A stretch of 64,000 bases of DNA from JANXYW01 sp031400455 (GTDB lineage Bacteria > Chloroflexota > Dehalococcoidia > DSTF01 > JACRBR01): contig JANNPX010000019.1 of the NCBI GenBank assembly GCA_031400455.1, positions 124,001-188,000 on the forward strand, in the 5' to 3' direction. Numbering within the stretch: the first letter of the stretch is position 1; every line of letters starts with the position of its first letter. Under the pieces are notes generated by a model that saw only the letters and a list, made by a program, of their open reading frames with translations, made no database searches and had not been told where the DNA came from. The position numbers were made by a program, and so were the translations under genes. Below are positions 1 to 8,630 of this stretch, piece by piece.

Positions 1-1
1 C

Positions 2-85
2 AACGCCGCCGAGGTTCTGGACGGGGATCTGGACCCCGCCATCAAGGCGTACCTGAAGACGACAGTAGGAGCAGCCGATGCGTAA
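2..85 (+). CDS. 3' end of an upstream gene, truncated by the window edge
   Basis: The window opens inside a reading frame; its last 27 residues can be read, ending ...KTTVGAADA before TAA at 83-85. The stop lies inside the next gene, whose ATG is at 78, an 8-base overlap that suggests translational coupling. Too little is visible to name a function. Confidence 0.6.
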   Translation, partial: NAAEVLDGDLDPAIKAYLKTTVGAADA

Positions 86-1370
86 GTCGACCTTCGCCCT
101 CGCCGTCTGCGCCGCACTGGCGCTCGCGTTCGGCGCACACGCACCAGCGCGCGTCGGCGCGCAACTCGCGGTGAACGTCATCGACGAGCAGCCGAGCAAC
201 GAGTTTCCGCGGGGCGTCGCGTTCTCGATCACGTTCAGCACGTCGGCGGACGTGAAGGAAGTGCGGCTCCAGTACCACTTGGCTCCGGACGGCACCGGCG
301 CCACTGCTGTCGCCGCCTGCACCGGTGCCGCCACGAAGACTTGCACGCACTCGCTCGTCAGCGGTACGGGCATCACGATCATCCCCGGCGCCGAGATCAC
401 GTACCACTGGGATGTCGAGGACGCGGATGGGGGTAAGTTCTCGACCGAAGACAAACTGTACGTCCACGAAGACACGCGCTTCACGTTCCAGACGCTGCAG
501 CAGGACAACATTACGCTCTACTACCACTCGGGCAGCGATTCGCAGGCACGCGCTGTCCTCAATGCGGCGGCTGAGACACTGGAGAAGGTCGGCGCGTTGG
601 AGCGCGCGCAGGTTGCGTTTCCGATCAAGGTGTTTCTGTACACGACGGCGGAAGAGATGCAGCCGGCGATTGCACCGAAGGCGGGCGGGCGTGGCGTGGA
701 GGTGCTCGGGGAGGTTGTCTACTCCGATACGGCGATGGTCTCTGCCGACGAGAATACGCTCGAGATCGTCCGTCACGAAGTCGCGCACATCGTCACGCGT
801 GAGGCGACGAAGGGTCCGTTCGGCATCGCCTCGTGGGTGAACGAAGGCATCTCGGTCTACTCGCAGACCACACCGCTCTCGGGCCACGCAAACTCGCTCG
901 AGACTGCTATCGAAAGCGACAGCGTGCTGTCATTCAAGGAACTGAATTCCTCCGCATCTGGTTCGACGGGCGATACCGTCGGCCTCTATTACGGCCAGGC
1001 GGGCTCGATCGTGAAGTTCCTGGTCGACACCTACGGAGCGGACAAGTTCGGCGACCTGCTCAAGGTGTTCAAGGACGGTTCGACGCCCGACAAGGCCTTC
1101 GAGTCTGTCTATGGGCTCGATCAGCTCGGCATTGAGAATGCGTGGCGCGAGTCCGTCGGCCTCGAAGCCCGCAGCGCCTCCGCGTCACCGACGCCAAGAG
1201 CGACGGAGGAAGCACGCGCCGCCGCAACATCTCCTGCGCGCACGCCCGATGCGTCGTCTGGCGACGATGGCGGAACGCCGGTCGTCACTATCGCCATCAT
1301 CATCGCGCTCGCGGCACTCCTCCTGGCCGCCGTCGTCGGTGCGGGCACGGTCCTCCTCCGCCGCACCTGA
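78..1370 (+). CDS. Membrane-anchored gluzincin zinc metallopeptidase (peptidase MA-like)
   Basis: A 430-residue secreted protein. It has an N-terminal signal peptide (about residues 1-28), a beta-rich region with an N-terminal Ig-like look, then a zinc peptidase core with HEVAH at residues 233-237. A third ligand candidate is Glu256 in WVNEG, the HExxH...E pattern of gluzincins in the peptidase MA family. After a low-complexity Ser/Thr/Ala/Pro linker, a hydrophobic C-terminal helix (about 402-425) ends in Arg-Arg, which would anchor it with the peptidase outside. The substrate is not evident. The start overlaps the previous stop by 8 bases, so it is probably the second or later gene of an operon entering from the left. 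The catalytic motif is read directly; a role in envelope or protein turnover is inference. Confidence 0.8.
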   Translation: MRKSTFALAVCAALALAFGAHAPARVGAQLAVNVIDEQPSNEFPRGVAFSITFSTSADVKEVRLQYHLAPDGTGATAVAACTGAATKTCTHSLVSGTGITIIPGAEITYHWDVEDADGGKFSTEDKLYVHEDTRFTFQTLQQDNITLYYHSGSDSQARAVLNAAAETLEKVGALERAQVAFPIKVFLYTTAEEMQPAIAPKAGGRGVEVLGEVVYSDTAMVSADENTLEIVRHEVAHIVTREATKGPFGIASWVNEGISVYSQTTPLSGHANSLETAIESDSVLSFKELNSSASGSTGDTVGLYYGQAGSIVKFLVDTYGADKFGDLLKVFKDGSTPDKAFESVYGLDQLGIENAWRESVGLEARSASASPTPRATEEARAAATSPARTPDASSGDDGGTPVVTIAIIIALAALLLAAVVGAGTVLLRRT

Positions 1371-1382
1371 TCGGCGGCGCGA

Positions 1383-2192
1383 CTAAAGGTCCGCGACGAA
1401 GCAGCCTGCCGTCTTCGACACGCGCAACACACCCTCCCACGCGATGATCTCCTCGATCAGCGCGCGCATTTCGCGCAGAATCGGGGCGCGGTGACTGCCG
1501 TCGGCGGGCCGATCGCGGATCGAATCGATGGAGTACGTCCCGTAGAACCGCAGCGCGGGGTCAGGATCCGCGAAGATGAACGCGTCGTTGCGGACGACGA
1601 GCTGGGCTGTTGGGAACGCCGATCGTACCAGCGCGAGGTCATCGAGCGTGAATCGCAATGCGTCGTGCGGGATGGCGGCGTAGCCAGCGCCCAGGACGGC
1701 CTGCGCGTGTAACTCGTCGAGTTGCGCGAGATTGTCCGCCCCGTTCGTCGAGATGACGGCGCGCCCGCCCTGCTTGAGGACGCGGCGAAACTCTGCCAGG
1801 GCGGCACGCTGATCGGGCACGTGGTAGAGCATGTGGTTCGCCATCACGCGGTCGACGGAAGCATCGCGGATCGGCAGCCGCTGCGCATCCGCCTGCGCCA
1901 CGTCCGCCGCATCGTTCGCGGCAAGCGCCTCTCGCACCATGCCCTGTGATGCGTCGAGCCCGACGATGCGCGCACCGAGCGCCACGAGCGGGCGATGGTA
2001 CACACCTGGTCCGCATCCGACATCGAGCACGGTCTGCCCGCGTTTTGCGTCTACGTGTGAGAGAAGCCATGAGGACCACGTGTCCGCCGTGCGCTCGCTG
2101 TAGCGGGCGTGCGTGTCGATGCGGATACGGAGCTTCTCCGCGTCGTCGTACTGGTAGTGGAGGTAGGCGGGGTCGACGTTCTCGGCGGTCAC
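1383..2192 (-). CDS. SAM-dependent class I methyltransferase
   Basis: This 269-residue protein has the class I methyltransferase core. Motif I reads VLDVGCGPG at about residues 50-58, followed by an acidic Asp at the end of strand 2 (GLDAS) and the post-core motif around RVMANHMLYHVPD, typical of the Methyltransf_11/25 families. The open frame extends further upstream, but that part is antisense-like sequence lying inside the preceding gene. The GTG at 2192 is chosen because it sits one base after the TAG stop of the upstream membrane protein (2194), a tight coupling. The pairing with a GT-C glycosyltransferase suggests methylation of a lipid or glycan, but the substrate is unknown. Confidence 0.8.
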   Translation of the reverse strand: MTAENVDPAYLHYQYDDAEKLRIRIDTHARYSERTADTWSSWLLSHVDAKRGQTVLDVGCGPGVYHRPLVALGARIVGLDASQGMVREALAANDAADVAQADAQRLPIRDASVDRVMANHMLYHVPDQRAALAEFRRVLKQGGRAVISTNGADNLAQLDELHAQAVLGAGYAAIPHDALRFTLDDLALVRSAFPTAQLVVRNDAFIFADPDPALRFYGTYSIDSIRDRPADGSHRAPILREMRALIEEIIAWEGVLRVSKTAGCFVADL

Positions 2193-2193
2193 G

Positions 2194-3747
2194 CTACCGG
2201 TCGGTTCGCGCTGTGCCGCCGCCGCCGGACGGCGAAACGCCCAGATCCAGCACCTTCGCGCCGAGTATGCCGGGACGGTAGCCGTACAGCACGGCGGTGC
2301 TGATGCCGGCATCCTGCGTGTAGAAGAACGTGACGTCTTGCTGGTTCCGCTTGAGCTTTTCGAAGTCATCGAAATCGAGAAGCCAGACGAACGTTCGGCG
2401 ACGTTCGGGATCCAGAGCTTTGCCCTTGTCCGTGAGCTGGCTGATCGATCTGGTGTCTTCCTCGAGAATCCCAAGCTGGAGGCGGTTGCGGTTCAGCACC
2501 GCGAACTGCGGGTACAGGAAGCCGATACTGATGACGGAGTTCTCAGGCAGATCGTGCGTCTCGATGCTCCGTGTGTACGCGAGCTGCGCGTTCATCGTGT
2601 CGCGGTTCGAAAGCAGCATGCCCTGTCCCGGCCGGAGATCTCTTAGCGAGCTGAGGCTCTCCTCGTCGCCGGGCGTCGTGAGGTCCGCGAAGTTCGTCAG
2701 CAGCATCAGCGCGATCACGGCCGTAAGCACGGGTCGCGCGAAGTAGCGCCCGATCAGCAGGAACGCGAACGGGAACAGCGGGATGAGATACGCCGCCTCG
2801 TGCGGCAGCCGACCGAACACGAACGCCACACCGGCGATCGCCAGCACCCACGTCATCACCTGCTTGTCCTGCACGAAGTCGCGCGGCAGCTTCGCCAGCC
2901 GTGGCAGCGAGACCAGCACGCCGAGACCGATGGCGAGCGCACCGACGAGCCCGACGGCATCCTTCGCAAGCAGACGGATCACTGTTCGCACGCCGATCTG
3001 CGCGTCGTAGAACTTCAGGAAGTCCGGGCCGTATGTCCAGATGATCGGCAGGAAGGCGAGCATCGGAATCACGAGCGTCCACACGAAGAAGTCGCGCAGC
3101 TCGTCCGCGCGGTCGTCGCGGATCAGGTACACCGTGAACGGCAGCAGCATGACGGCGGATGGCAGCCGTGAGCCGATCGCGAGGCCGAGCATGATGCCGG
3201 CGAAGACGGTCCGTTCCGTGATCAGGAAATAGTACGCGCCGAGGATGAACGTTATCGCCCACGCGTAATCCATCGTGTTCATGCTGTTGATCCAGAGCAG
3301 AGGCTGGAAGGCAAAGCCGATCACGAGGATGGCAGGGTTCGGCATCTTCAACTCGCGCACGATGTTCGCGAAGAACCACAGTCCCAGCAGCGATACGGCG
3401 ATCGTCAGCGAGTTCGTCGCCACCCAGCCGCCCTTGACGACGAGGGCGTACGACAGCTCGGGCACGGGGTAGCCGGGCAGCCGCGAGGGATAGAACTCGT
3501 GGTGGTCCCACAGCCAGTAGCCGGACAGGGCGATGCGCCACGCGTCGGGCTTGGTGCCGTAGCCGTTGTCGATGAACGGCGCGCGGCTCGCCACAAACGC
3601 CAGCGCCAGCACGAGGAATGCCAGCGGGCGGGAGAAATCGAATTCGAAGATTCGGCTGATGACGGCGGCACCGGATGCGGCTGCATCCTCGTTCGGCGAT
3701 CCCACTGCGGGAGCACCGGCGTCCATCGAAGCGTCAACCCCCGTCAT
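2194..3747 (-). CDS. GT-C-type integral membrane glycosyltransferase-like protein
   Basis: This 517-residue polytopic protein has roughly ten hydrophobic helices, beginning around residues 40-58 after an Ala/Gly-rich cytoplasmic tail. A large soluble C-terminal part follows (about 370-517). The first external loop carries APFIDNGYGTKPDAWR, whose acidic residues fit the lipid-phosphosugar-dependent GT-C superfamily (PMT/ArnT-like). These enzymes transfer a sugar from a polyprenyl-phosphate donor outside the membrane. The ATG at 3747 follows a GAGGG-like site. Its stop is one base from the methyltransferase start, so the two form an operon. Acceptor and sugar are not evident; family membership is by topology and loop motif only. 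Confidence 0.65.
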   Translation of the reverse strand: MTGVDASMDAGAPAVGSPNEDAAASGAAVISRIFEFDFSRPLAFLVLALAFVASRAPFIDNGYGTKPDAWRIALSGYWLWDHHEFYPSRLPGYPVPELSYALVVKGGWVATNSLTIAVSLLGLWFFANIVRELKMPNPAILVIGFAFQPLLWINSMNTMDYAWAITFILGAYYFLITERTVFAGIMLGLAIGSRLPSAVMLLPFTVYLIRDDRADELRDFFVWTLVIPMLAFLPIIWTYGPDFLKFYDAQIGVRTVIRLLAKDAVGLVGALAIGLGVLVSLPRLAKLPRDFVQDKQVMTWVLAIAGVAFVFGRLPHEAAYLIPLFPFAFLLIGRYFARPVLTAVIALMLLTNFADLTTPGDEESLSSLRDLRPGQGMLLSNRDTMNAQLAYTRSIETHDLPENSVISIGFLYPQFAVLNRNRLQLGILEEDTRSISQLTDKGKALDPERRRTFVWLLDFDDFEKLKRNQQDVTFFYTQDAGISTAVLYGYRPGILGAKVLDLGVSPSGGGGTARTDR

Positions 3748-3891
3748 TCACCCTCACCAGCATCGCCGTCCCGAGAGATTCGACCCACTGTACTCGGATA
3801 CGCCCCGATGTACACGGACGCGTAACATTTGTCAGCGCGGAGGCACTACACTGCATATGCAAACGAGCGTAGGACAGGAGTGCTCTCAGAC

Positions 3892-4383
3892 ATGACTACA
3901 GAGATTCAGACCACCGAGAAAGCCACCTTTGGCGCAGGCTGCTTCTGGGGCGTCGAGGCCGCGTTCCGCCAGATCAAGGGTGTGAAAGCCACCGCCGTCG
4001 GCTTCATGGGCGGCAAACTCGACAACCCGTCGTATGAGGACGTCTGTTACCGCGACACCGGCCACGCCGAGGTCGTCGAGGTCGAATTCGACCCCGCGCT
4101 CGTCTCGTACGAGACGCTGCTGAACGTCTTCTGGGAGAACCACGACCCGACGACGCTCAACCGCCAGGGCCCCGACATCGGCGAGCAGTACCGCAGCGCC
4201 GTCTTCTACAACACGCCGGAGCAGCAGGCCGCCGCCGAAGCCTCGAAGCAACGCCTAGAGACCGAAGGCCGCTACCGCCGCCCGATAGTCACGGAGATCA
4301 CGTCTGCCGCCAGGTTCTACGTCGCCGAGGACTACCACCAGCAGTACCTCGAGAAGCGCGGCCTCAGCACCTGCCACATTTAG
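3892..4383 (+). CDS. msrA: Peptide methionine sulfoxide reductase A
   Basis: A 163-residue MsrA that reduces methionine-S-sulfoxide in proteins with thioredoxin. The catalytic motif GAGCFWG places the nucleophilic Cys at residue 17. The family blocks EVVEVEFDP, NPTT-like HDPTTLNRQG and GEQYRSAVFY follow in order. The ATG at 3892 is chosen over an upstream in-frame start because it is preceded by AGGAG at about 3876 and begins directly before the conserved core. The final motif QQYLEKR is present. It is a single gene transcribed away from the GT-C operon, with convergent genes downstream. Cytoplasmic, with no signal peptide. Confidence 0.95.
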   Translation: MTTEIQTTEKATFGAGCFWGVEAAFRQIKGVKATAVGFMGGKLDNPSYEDVCYRDTGHAEVVEVEFDPALVSYETLLNVFWENHDPTTLNRQGPDIGEQYRSAVFYNTPEQQAAAEASKQRLETEGRYRRPIVTEITSAARFYVAEDYHQQYLEKRGLSTCHI

Positions 4384-4420
4384 GTCAGCACTCAGCCGGT
4401 CAGCGGTCAGCGCGTCACTC
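4384..4420. repeat. Intergenic repetitive tract with TCAGC units
   Basis: Directly after the msrA stop, imperfect repeats of the type GTCAGC / CTCAGCC occur four times in about 30 bases. This resembles the low-complexity spacers seen elsewhere in the window (for example 24370 and 28575) and is probably one more dispersed intergenic repeat. Confidence 0.4.
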
Positions 4421-4462
4421 TCGTACGGGCAGTTCTTCAGACCTGTTCGTTTCGCGCATGAG

Positions 4463-4771
4463 CTAATCGCGATGTTCCGGTGCGGTCACGTCGATACCAT
4501 CGTCGTCCTGCGTGATCATCCATGCTGGTGGATGGCGCCTCCACCAGAACTCGAACATCGCGATGGTGGCGACGAACGTGAGCGCCAATATTGCTGCGCA
4601 GAGTCCCGTCCAGAAGACCAGGCTTTCTGAGCTGGCATCGGAACTCACAAACCAACCGTTGACAAATGCGATGACCACGAACAGCAGCGTAGTCACCACA
4701 GCGGCAGTCAGTGAGCGGACGAGCCGTCCCCACAAAGTCGTCTTCGAGTAGAAACTGTTGCTCGGCGGCAT
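4463..4771 (-). CDS. Small two-helix membrane protein of unknown function
   Basis: A 102-residue protein with two clear hydrophobic helices, about residues 20-42 and 53-75. A cluster FEFWWRRHPP follows the second helix, and the tail is acidic. It lies 39 bases after the GH20 hexosaminidase on the same strand, so it may be co-transcribed. No family is recognised. Codon use looks like its neighbours, and the alternating hydrophobic pattern supports a real gene rather than a shadow frame. Confidence 0.55.
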   Translation of the reverse strand: MPPSNSFYSKTTLWGRLVRSLTAAVVTTLLFVVIAFVNGWFVSSDASSESLVFWTGLCAAILALTFVATIAMFEFWWRRHPPAWMITQDDDGIDVTAPEHRD

Positions 4772-4810
4772 CGCCGCAACCCCCGTGCCCTTCGTGCTCT
4801 TCGTGGATCG

Positions 4811-6694
4811 TCACCCCAGAGCTCGCCGCAGCTGCGACGCCATCGACGCGATCCGCCACACGCTATCCCGCATCCCGCCCGGGCGATTCCGCTCGAGCCA
4901 CAGCCGCTCGTACTCCGGCACGACGGCATCGAGCCGCTTCGCCGCGCGCTTATACGCCGCACGCAGCTTCGTCTGCGATGCGCCCGTGACGCGCGCGTAC
5001 TTCGCCGCGCCGATGGCCGCGCCGATGTCCGCCATCTCGACGGCGCAGGCGTACTCATCGGCGATCTGCTGCGCATCGGCGCGCCGCATGCGCGATGCGT
5101 CGATGCGCGCGCCCGTCTCTGCGAGCTGAGCGCTCGTGTCCTCGAAGCCGCCCTCGCGGACGCGTTGCATCGGCCAGTCGTCCGTCAGCGGCCGGAAGTA
5201 CAACTGCGCCAGCAGCGTGCCGTTGCGCGAGCGCGCACCGCAGATCTGGTACGCGTTGCCGAGATCGTACGCCGCGCGCCCCGTCACGCCCGACGGATCG
5301 TCGAACGCGTGCAAGCTCAGCGCGCCCGGCATGTTCATGTCGACGCTCGCCGCCGGCGACCAACTCATCGACGCGCCGTACAGGAATCCCATATATGCGA
5401 CCGGCAGCGGCTGCATGTGGCCGCCGTCGCCCCACTCGGTGTTCAGCACGCCGATCGCGCCGTTCTTGCGCCCGTTCGTCGTCGCGTTGCGGATGTTCGC
5501 CATCGCGTTGTCGGTGCGGCCGATCAGCGAGATCCAGCCGCCCGCGCCGGGACAGACGTAGTACGGGACGCCCGCCTTGCGAAACGCCTTCGTGTCGGCG
5601 GCGTATGGATGGTCCGCCTCGTATCCCCATTCGAGCGCAGTCGTGTTGTGCGGCACGTCGCCGATCAGCTCCGGATGCTGCATCAGGATGTCGCCCCAGA
5701 ACTGCATGCGCCGGCCGTTGCGTTCGCACAGCTTCTGGATCTTCAGCAGGAAGTCGAGATACACGCGCCCGGTGCCATGTTCCTTGCACGCGCGCTTGCT
5801 GCGGCCCTGCCCCAGCTCCCACGTCTCGTCGCAGCCAACGTTGATGTTCTTGCTCGAAAAGTGCGGGAGCAACTCCGCGTACAGCCCATCGATCAGCGCG
5901 ATCGATCGCGGGTCGAGCGGGTTGAGCGCGGTGCAGAACTTCCCCGGCCGCACGAGCAGCATCTTCCGGTGCGGCAGCGACGCTCCTTCCGGCACTTCGG
6001 CGAGGTCGCGGTACGCAGGCTTCGTCAGCCAGCGCTCCATGTGCCCGAACGAGTTCTGGTTCGGCACGAGGTCGATGTAGCGCTCACGGCAGTACGCGTC
6101 GAGCGCCATGATCTCTTCGCCCGTGATCGGCGACGCATCCTTCCACACGGCGCGATGCTGGTCGTACGCGAACGTGTGCTCCATGTAGAGCTGGAACTGG
6201 TTCACCTTCCACTCGGCCAGCATGTCGACGAGTCCGTACAGCGTCGCCATCGTCGGCACCTTGTCGCGACTGATGTCCAGCATGACGCCGCGATTCGGGA
6301 AGTCGGGATGATCCTCGATGTGCAGCTGTGGCAGCCGCTTGCCGAACTGCCGCACGAGCTGGGTCAGCGTCGCGAAACCGTGCGCAAGCCCCGCGCCGTC
6401 GCGCGCGACGATGCCGATCCGCTCCTCGCCGATCGTCAGGTGGTAGCCCTCCGGTCGCTCGATCTTTCGATCGATGCTCGCGACGACGGCCTCGCGCTCG
6501 GCCAGACCGGACGCTGCGCGCACGTCCCATTGCACGCCCGCGTAGCGCTCGATGGCATCGCGCAGTCCGCGCGCCTGCACCCACGCCAGCGACGCTGCCT
6601 CGCCGAACAGTACGATCGTCCGGTCGCGCGCGAGCGTGTACGATCCGCCGGTCACATCGACGGACTGCGGGGCGGGAGCAAGCAGTAGTTTCAT
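4811..6694 (-). CDS. Glycoside hydrolase family 20 (beta-N-acetylhexosaminidase-like)
   Basis: A 627-residue GH20 protein. An N-terminal GH20b-like domain (about 1-120, ending in GYHLTIGEERIGI and the GLAHGFATLTQL block) precedes the TIM barrel. The barrel begins HIEDHPDFPNRGVMLDISR and carries the catalytic Asp-Glu pair in NVGCDETWELG at about residues 289-290. Enzymes of this family remove terminal N-acetylhexosamine by substrate-assisted catalysis. There is no signal peptide, so it probably acts in the cytoplasm on imported amino sugars. The ATG at 6694 is preferred because the protein then begins MKLLLAPAP, which suits the family; an ATG at 6712 is also possible. A small membrane protein follows downstream. 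Confidence 0.85.
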   Translation of the reverse strand: MKLLLAPAPQSVDVTGGSYTLARDRTIVLFGEAASLAWVQARGLRDAIERYAGVQWDVRAASGLAEREAVVASIDRKIERPEGYHLTIGEERIGIVARDGAGLAHGFATLTQLVRQFGKRLPQLHIEDHPDFPNRGVMLDISRDKVPTMATLYGLVDMLAEWKVNQFQLYMEHTFAYDQHRAVWKDASPITGEEIMALDAYCRERYIDLVPNQNSFGHMERWLTKPAYRDLAEVPEGASLPHRKMLLVRPGKFCTALNPLDPRSIALIDGLYAELLPHFSSKNINVGCDETWELGQGRSKRACKEHGTGRVYLDFLLKIQKLCERNGRRMQFWGDILMQHPELIGDVPHNTTALEWGYEADHPYAADTKAFRKAGVPYYVCPGAGGWISLIGRTDNAMANIRNATTNGRKNGAIGVLNTEWGDGGHMQPLPVAYMGFLYGASMSWSPAASVDMNMPGALSLHAFDDPSGVTGRAAYDLGNAYQICGARSRNGTLLAQLYFRPLTDDWPMQRVREGGFEDTSAQLAETGARIDASRMRRADAQQIADEYACAVEMADIGAAIGAAKYARVTGASQTKLRAAYKRAAKRLDAVVPEYERLWLERNRPGGMRDSVWRIASMASQLRRALG

Positions 6695-6762
6695 GCCGGG
6701 ATCGTACTCCATCGCAGGGTCGAACGGGCGCCGCGATCCTCGCGCGACGAGCGGCGCGGCTG

Positions 6763-6768
6763 TATCCT
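6763..6768 (+). promoter_or_regulatory. Putative -10 (TATCCT) for a leaderless thioesterase mRNA
   Basis: TATCCT is preceded by TG and ends 6 bases before the ATG at 6775. There is no Shine-Dalgarno sequence, so transcription would start at or next to the start codon. Confidence 0.5.
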
Positions 6769-6774
6769 CGTCGC

Positions 6775-7290
6775 ATGCCCGACCAAGCGCTCCTGGACCG
6801 CCTCGACGCCGCGATCGCCGTACTCGACGACGCGCAGCGGCAGCGCTTGCTCGACTGGGCGGGCGCGATGAACGCCACCGTGGTGCGTGCCCGCGAGCCG
6901 GGCGCCAGCATCGGCCCGCTGGCGGAGGCGCTGCACATAAGCAATGCCGGCGCCAAGGAAGGGCACGCGACGTACCGGCTCGATGTCGTGCCGGAGATGC
7001 TGAATCCGCACGGCGTACTGCATGGCGGCGCGGTGTACGTCATGGTGGACTACAGCATGGGTGGCGCGACGATGTCCGTGCTGCCGCCGGGTGACATCTG
7101 CGCCACCATCGAGATCAAGATCAGCTACCTGGCCGGCGTCCGCGGCGGCCGGCTGACGTGCGAAACGGACATCATCAAGCAGGGCCGCCGCGTCGTCTTC
7201 CTAGAATCGAAGGTAGCCGACGACCACGGCAAGCTCGTCGCCACAGCCACGGGTTCCTTCGCCGTCATCCCGGCGGGCGACCGAGGCTGA
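6775..7290 (+). CDS. PaaI-family hotdog thioesterase
   Basis: A 171-residue protein with a single hotdog domain at about residues 60-165. The signature MLNPHGVLHGGAVYVMVD has the HGG turn used by PaaI/YbdB-type acyl-CoA thioesterases. The central stretch IEIKISYLAGVRGG is the usual second strand. These enzymes hydrolyse aryl- or acyl-CoA thioesters; the exact substrate cannot be told. The first 50 residues form an unassigned helical extension. The ATG at 6775 has no Shine-Dalgarno sequence but sits 6 bases after a TATCCT hexamer. Enolase follows 24 bases downstream. Confidence 0.85.
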   Translation: MPDQALLDRLDAAIAVLDDAQRQRLLDWAGAMNATVVRAREPGASIGPLAEALHISNAGAKEGHATYRLDVVPEMLNPHGVLHGGAVYVMVDYSMGGATMSVLPPGDICATIEIKISYLAGVRGGRLTCETDIIKQGRRVVFLESKVADDHGKLVATATGSFAVIPAGDRG

Positions 7291-7314
7291 ACATGCCGAG
7301 CCGAAAGGACAACC

Positions 7315-8604
7315 ATGGCCACCATCGCTAAGGTCCATGCGCGGGAGATTCTCGATTCGCGCGGCAATCCGACCGTCGAGGTCGATGTGCGGCTGTCCGA
7401 CGGCGCGTTCGGGCGCGCCGCGGTGCCGTCTGGCGCCAGCACGGGCGAGCACGAGGCGGTCGAGCTGCGCGACGGCGACCGCAAACGTTACTCGGCCAAA
7501 GGCGTGCTGACCGCGCTCGTCAACGTCAACCGCGAAGTCGAGCCGGAGATCATCGGCATGGACGCGGGGGACCAGGCGGGGCTGGACCGCAAACTCTGCG
7601 CGCTCGATGGCACGCCGAACAAGGAGCGTCTCGGCGCGAATGCGATCCTTGGCGTCTCGCTCGCGAACGCTCACGCGGCGGCTGCCTCCGCGGGCGTGCC
7701 GCTGTGGAAGTATCTCGGTGGCCCCACGGCGCGACGCATGCCGGTGCCGATGTTCAACATTCTCAACGGCGGCAAACACGCGACCGATTCGACGGACTTC
7801 CAGGAGTTCATGGTGATGCCGCTCGGCGCGCCAAGCTACAAGGAAGGCCTGCGCTGGGCGGTCGAGATCTACCACACGCTTGCGGGTGTGCTGAAGAAGA
7901 TGGGCCACCAGACGAACGTTGGGGACGAGGGTGGCTTCGCGCCGTCGCTCGGCGGCAACGAGCCGGCGATCGATGTCATTCTCGAAGCGATCGCGGCCGC
8001 AGGATATGAGGCCGGCAAAGACGTTGCGATCGCGCTCGACCCCGCGTCCAGCGAGCTGTACGACAAGAAGCTCGACCGCTACGTGCTGCCGAAGGACGGG
8101 CGCTCGCTGACCAGCGAGGAGATGGCCGCGCACTGGGCCGGCTGGTCGAAGAAGTTCCCGATCGTCAGCATCGAAGACGGCATGGCAGAGGACGACTGGC
8201 GCGGCTGGGCGCTGCTCTCGCAGAAGATTGGCGACAAGGTGCAGCTCGTCGGTGACGATCTCTTCGTCACGAACACCAAGCGCATCGAGCGGGGCATCCT
8301 CGAGCGCTCTGCGAACAGCGTGTTGATCAAGGTCAACCAGATCGGCACGCTTACCGAGACGCTCGAAGCCGTCGCGATGGCGTCGAGCGCCGGCTGGACG
8401 TCCGTGATGAGCCACCGCAGCGGCGAGACGGAGGACACCACGATCGCTGATCTCGCCGTCGCCACTGGCTGCGGCCAGGCGAAGCTCGGCGCCCCGGCGC
8501 GCTCCGATCGCACGGCGAAGTACAACCAGCTCCTCCGCATCGAAGAAGAGCTAGGCCGCACCGCCGACTACGCGGGCTGGTCAGCCCTCAAGGTGCGCCG
8601 GTAA
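7315..8604 (+). CDS. eno: Enolase (2-phosphoglycerate dehydratase)
   Basis: A full-length 429-residue enolase, the glycolytic enzyme converting 2-phosphoglycerate to phosphoenolpyruvate. Recognisable blocks are EILDSRGNPTVEVDV at the N-terminus, VPSGASTGEHEAVELRDGD, MFNILNGGKHA, the metal-binding VSIEDGMAEDDW, and the C-terminal SHRSGETEDTTIADLAVA and KYNQLLRIEEEL. The ATG follows an AAAGGA site. It is 24 bases after the thioesterase and 26 bases before the J-domain gene, all on the plus strand. Cytoplasmic and probably also part of RNA-degradation complexes, as known for the family. Confidence 0.97.
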   Translation: MATIAKVHAREILDSRGNPTVEVDVRLSDGAFGRAAVPSGASTGEHEAVELRDGDRKRYSAKGVLTALVNVNREVEPEIIGMDAGDQAGLDRKLCALDGTPNKERLGANAILGVSLANAHAAAASAGVPLWKYLGGPTARRMPVPMFNILNGGKHATDSTDFQEFMVMPLGAPSYKEGLRWAVEIYHTLAGVLKKMGHQTNVGDEGGFAPSLGGNEPAIDVILEAIAAAGYEAGKDVAIALDPASSELYDKKLDRYVLPKDGRSLTSEEMAAHWAGWSKKFPIVSIEDGMAEDDWRGWALLSQKIGDKVQLVGDDLFVTNTKRIERGILERSANSVLIKVNQIGTLTETLEAVAMASSAGWTSVMSHRSGETEDTTIADLAVATGCGQAKLGAPARSDRTAKYNQLLRIEEELGRTADYAGWSALKVRR

Positions 8605-8618
8605 CGAACTGCGGACTG

Positions 8619-8624
8619 TAAACT
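8619..8624 (+). promoter_or_regulatory. Putative -10 (TAAACT) for a leaderless J-protein mRNA
   Basis: TAAACT ends 6 bases before the GTG at 8631 and there is no Shine-Dalgarno sequence. The surrounding AACTGCGGACTGTAAACTGC is repeat-like, so this match could be incidental. Confidence 0.35.
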
Positions 8625-8630
8625 GCCACT

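Noticed and set aside
1357..1380. Terminator between the peptidase and methyltransferase genes
   Set aside because: Only a 6-bp CGCCGC/GCGGCG stem without a T run; too weak to call.
5165..6688. Long open frame (about 500 codons) on the plus strand opposite the GH20 gene
   Set aside because: It mirrors the codon pattern of the real gene, is rich in Arg, Ala and His without domain motifs, and is a high-GC shadow.
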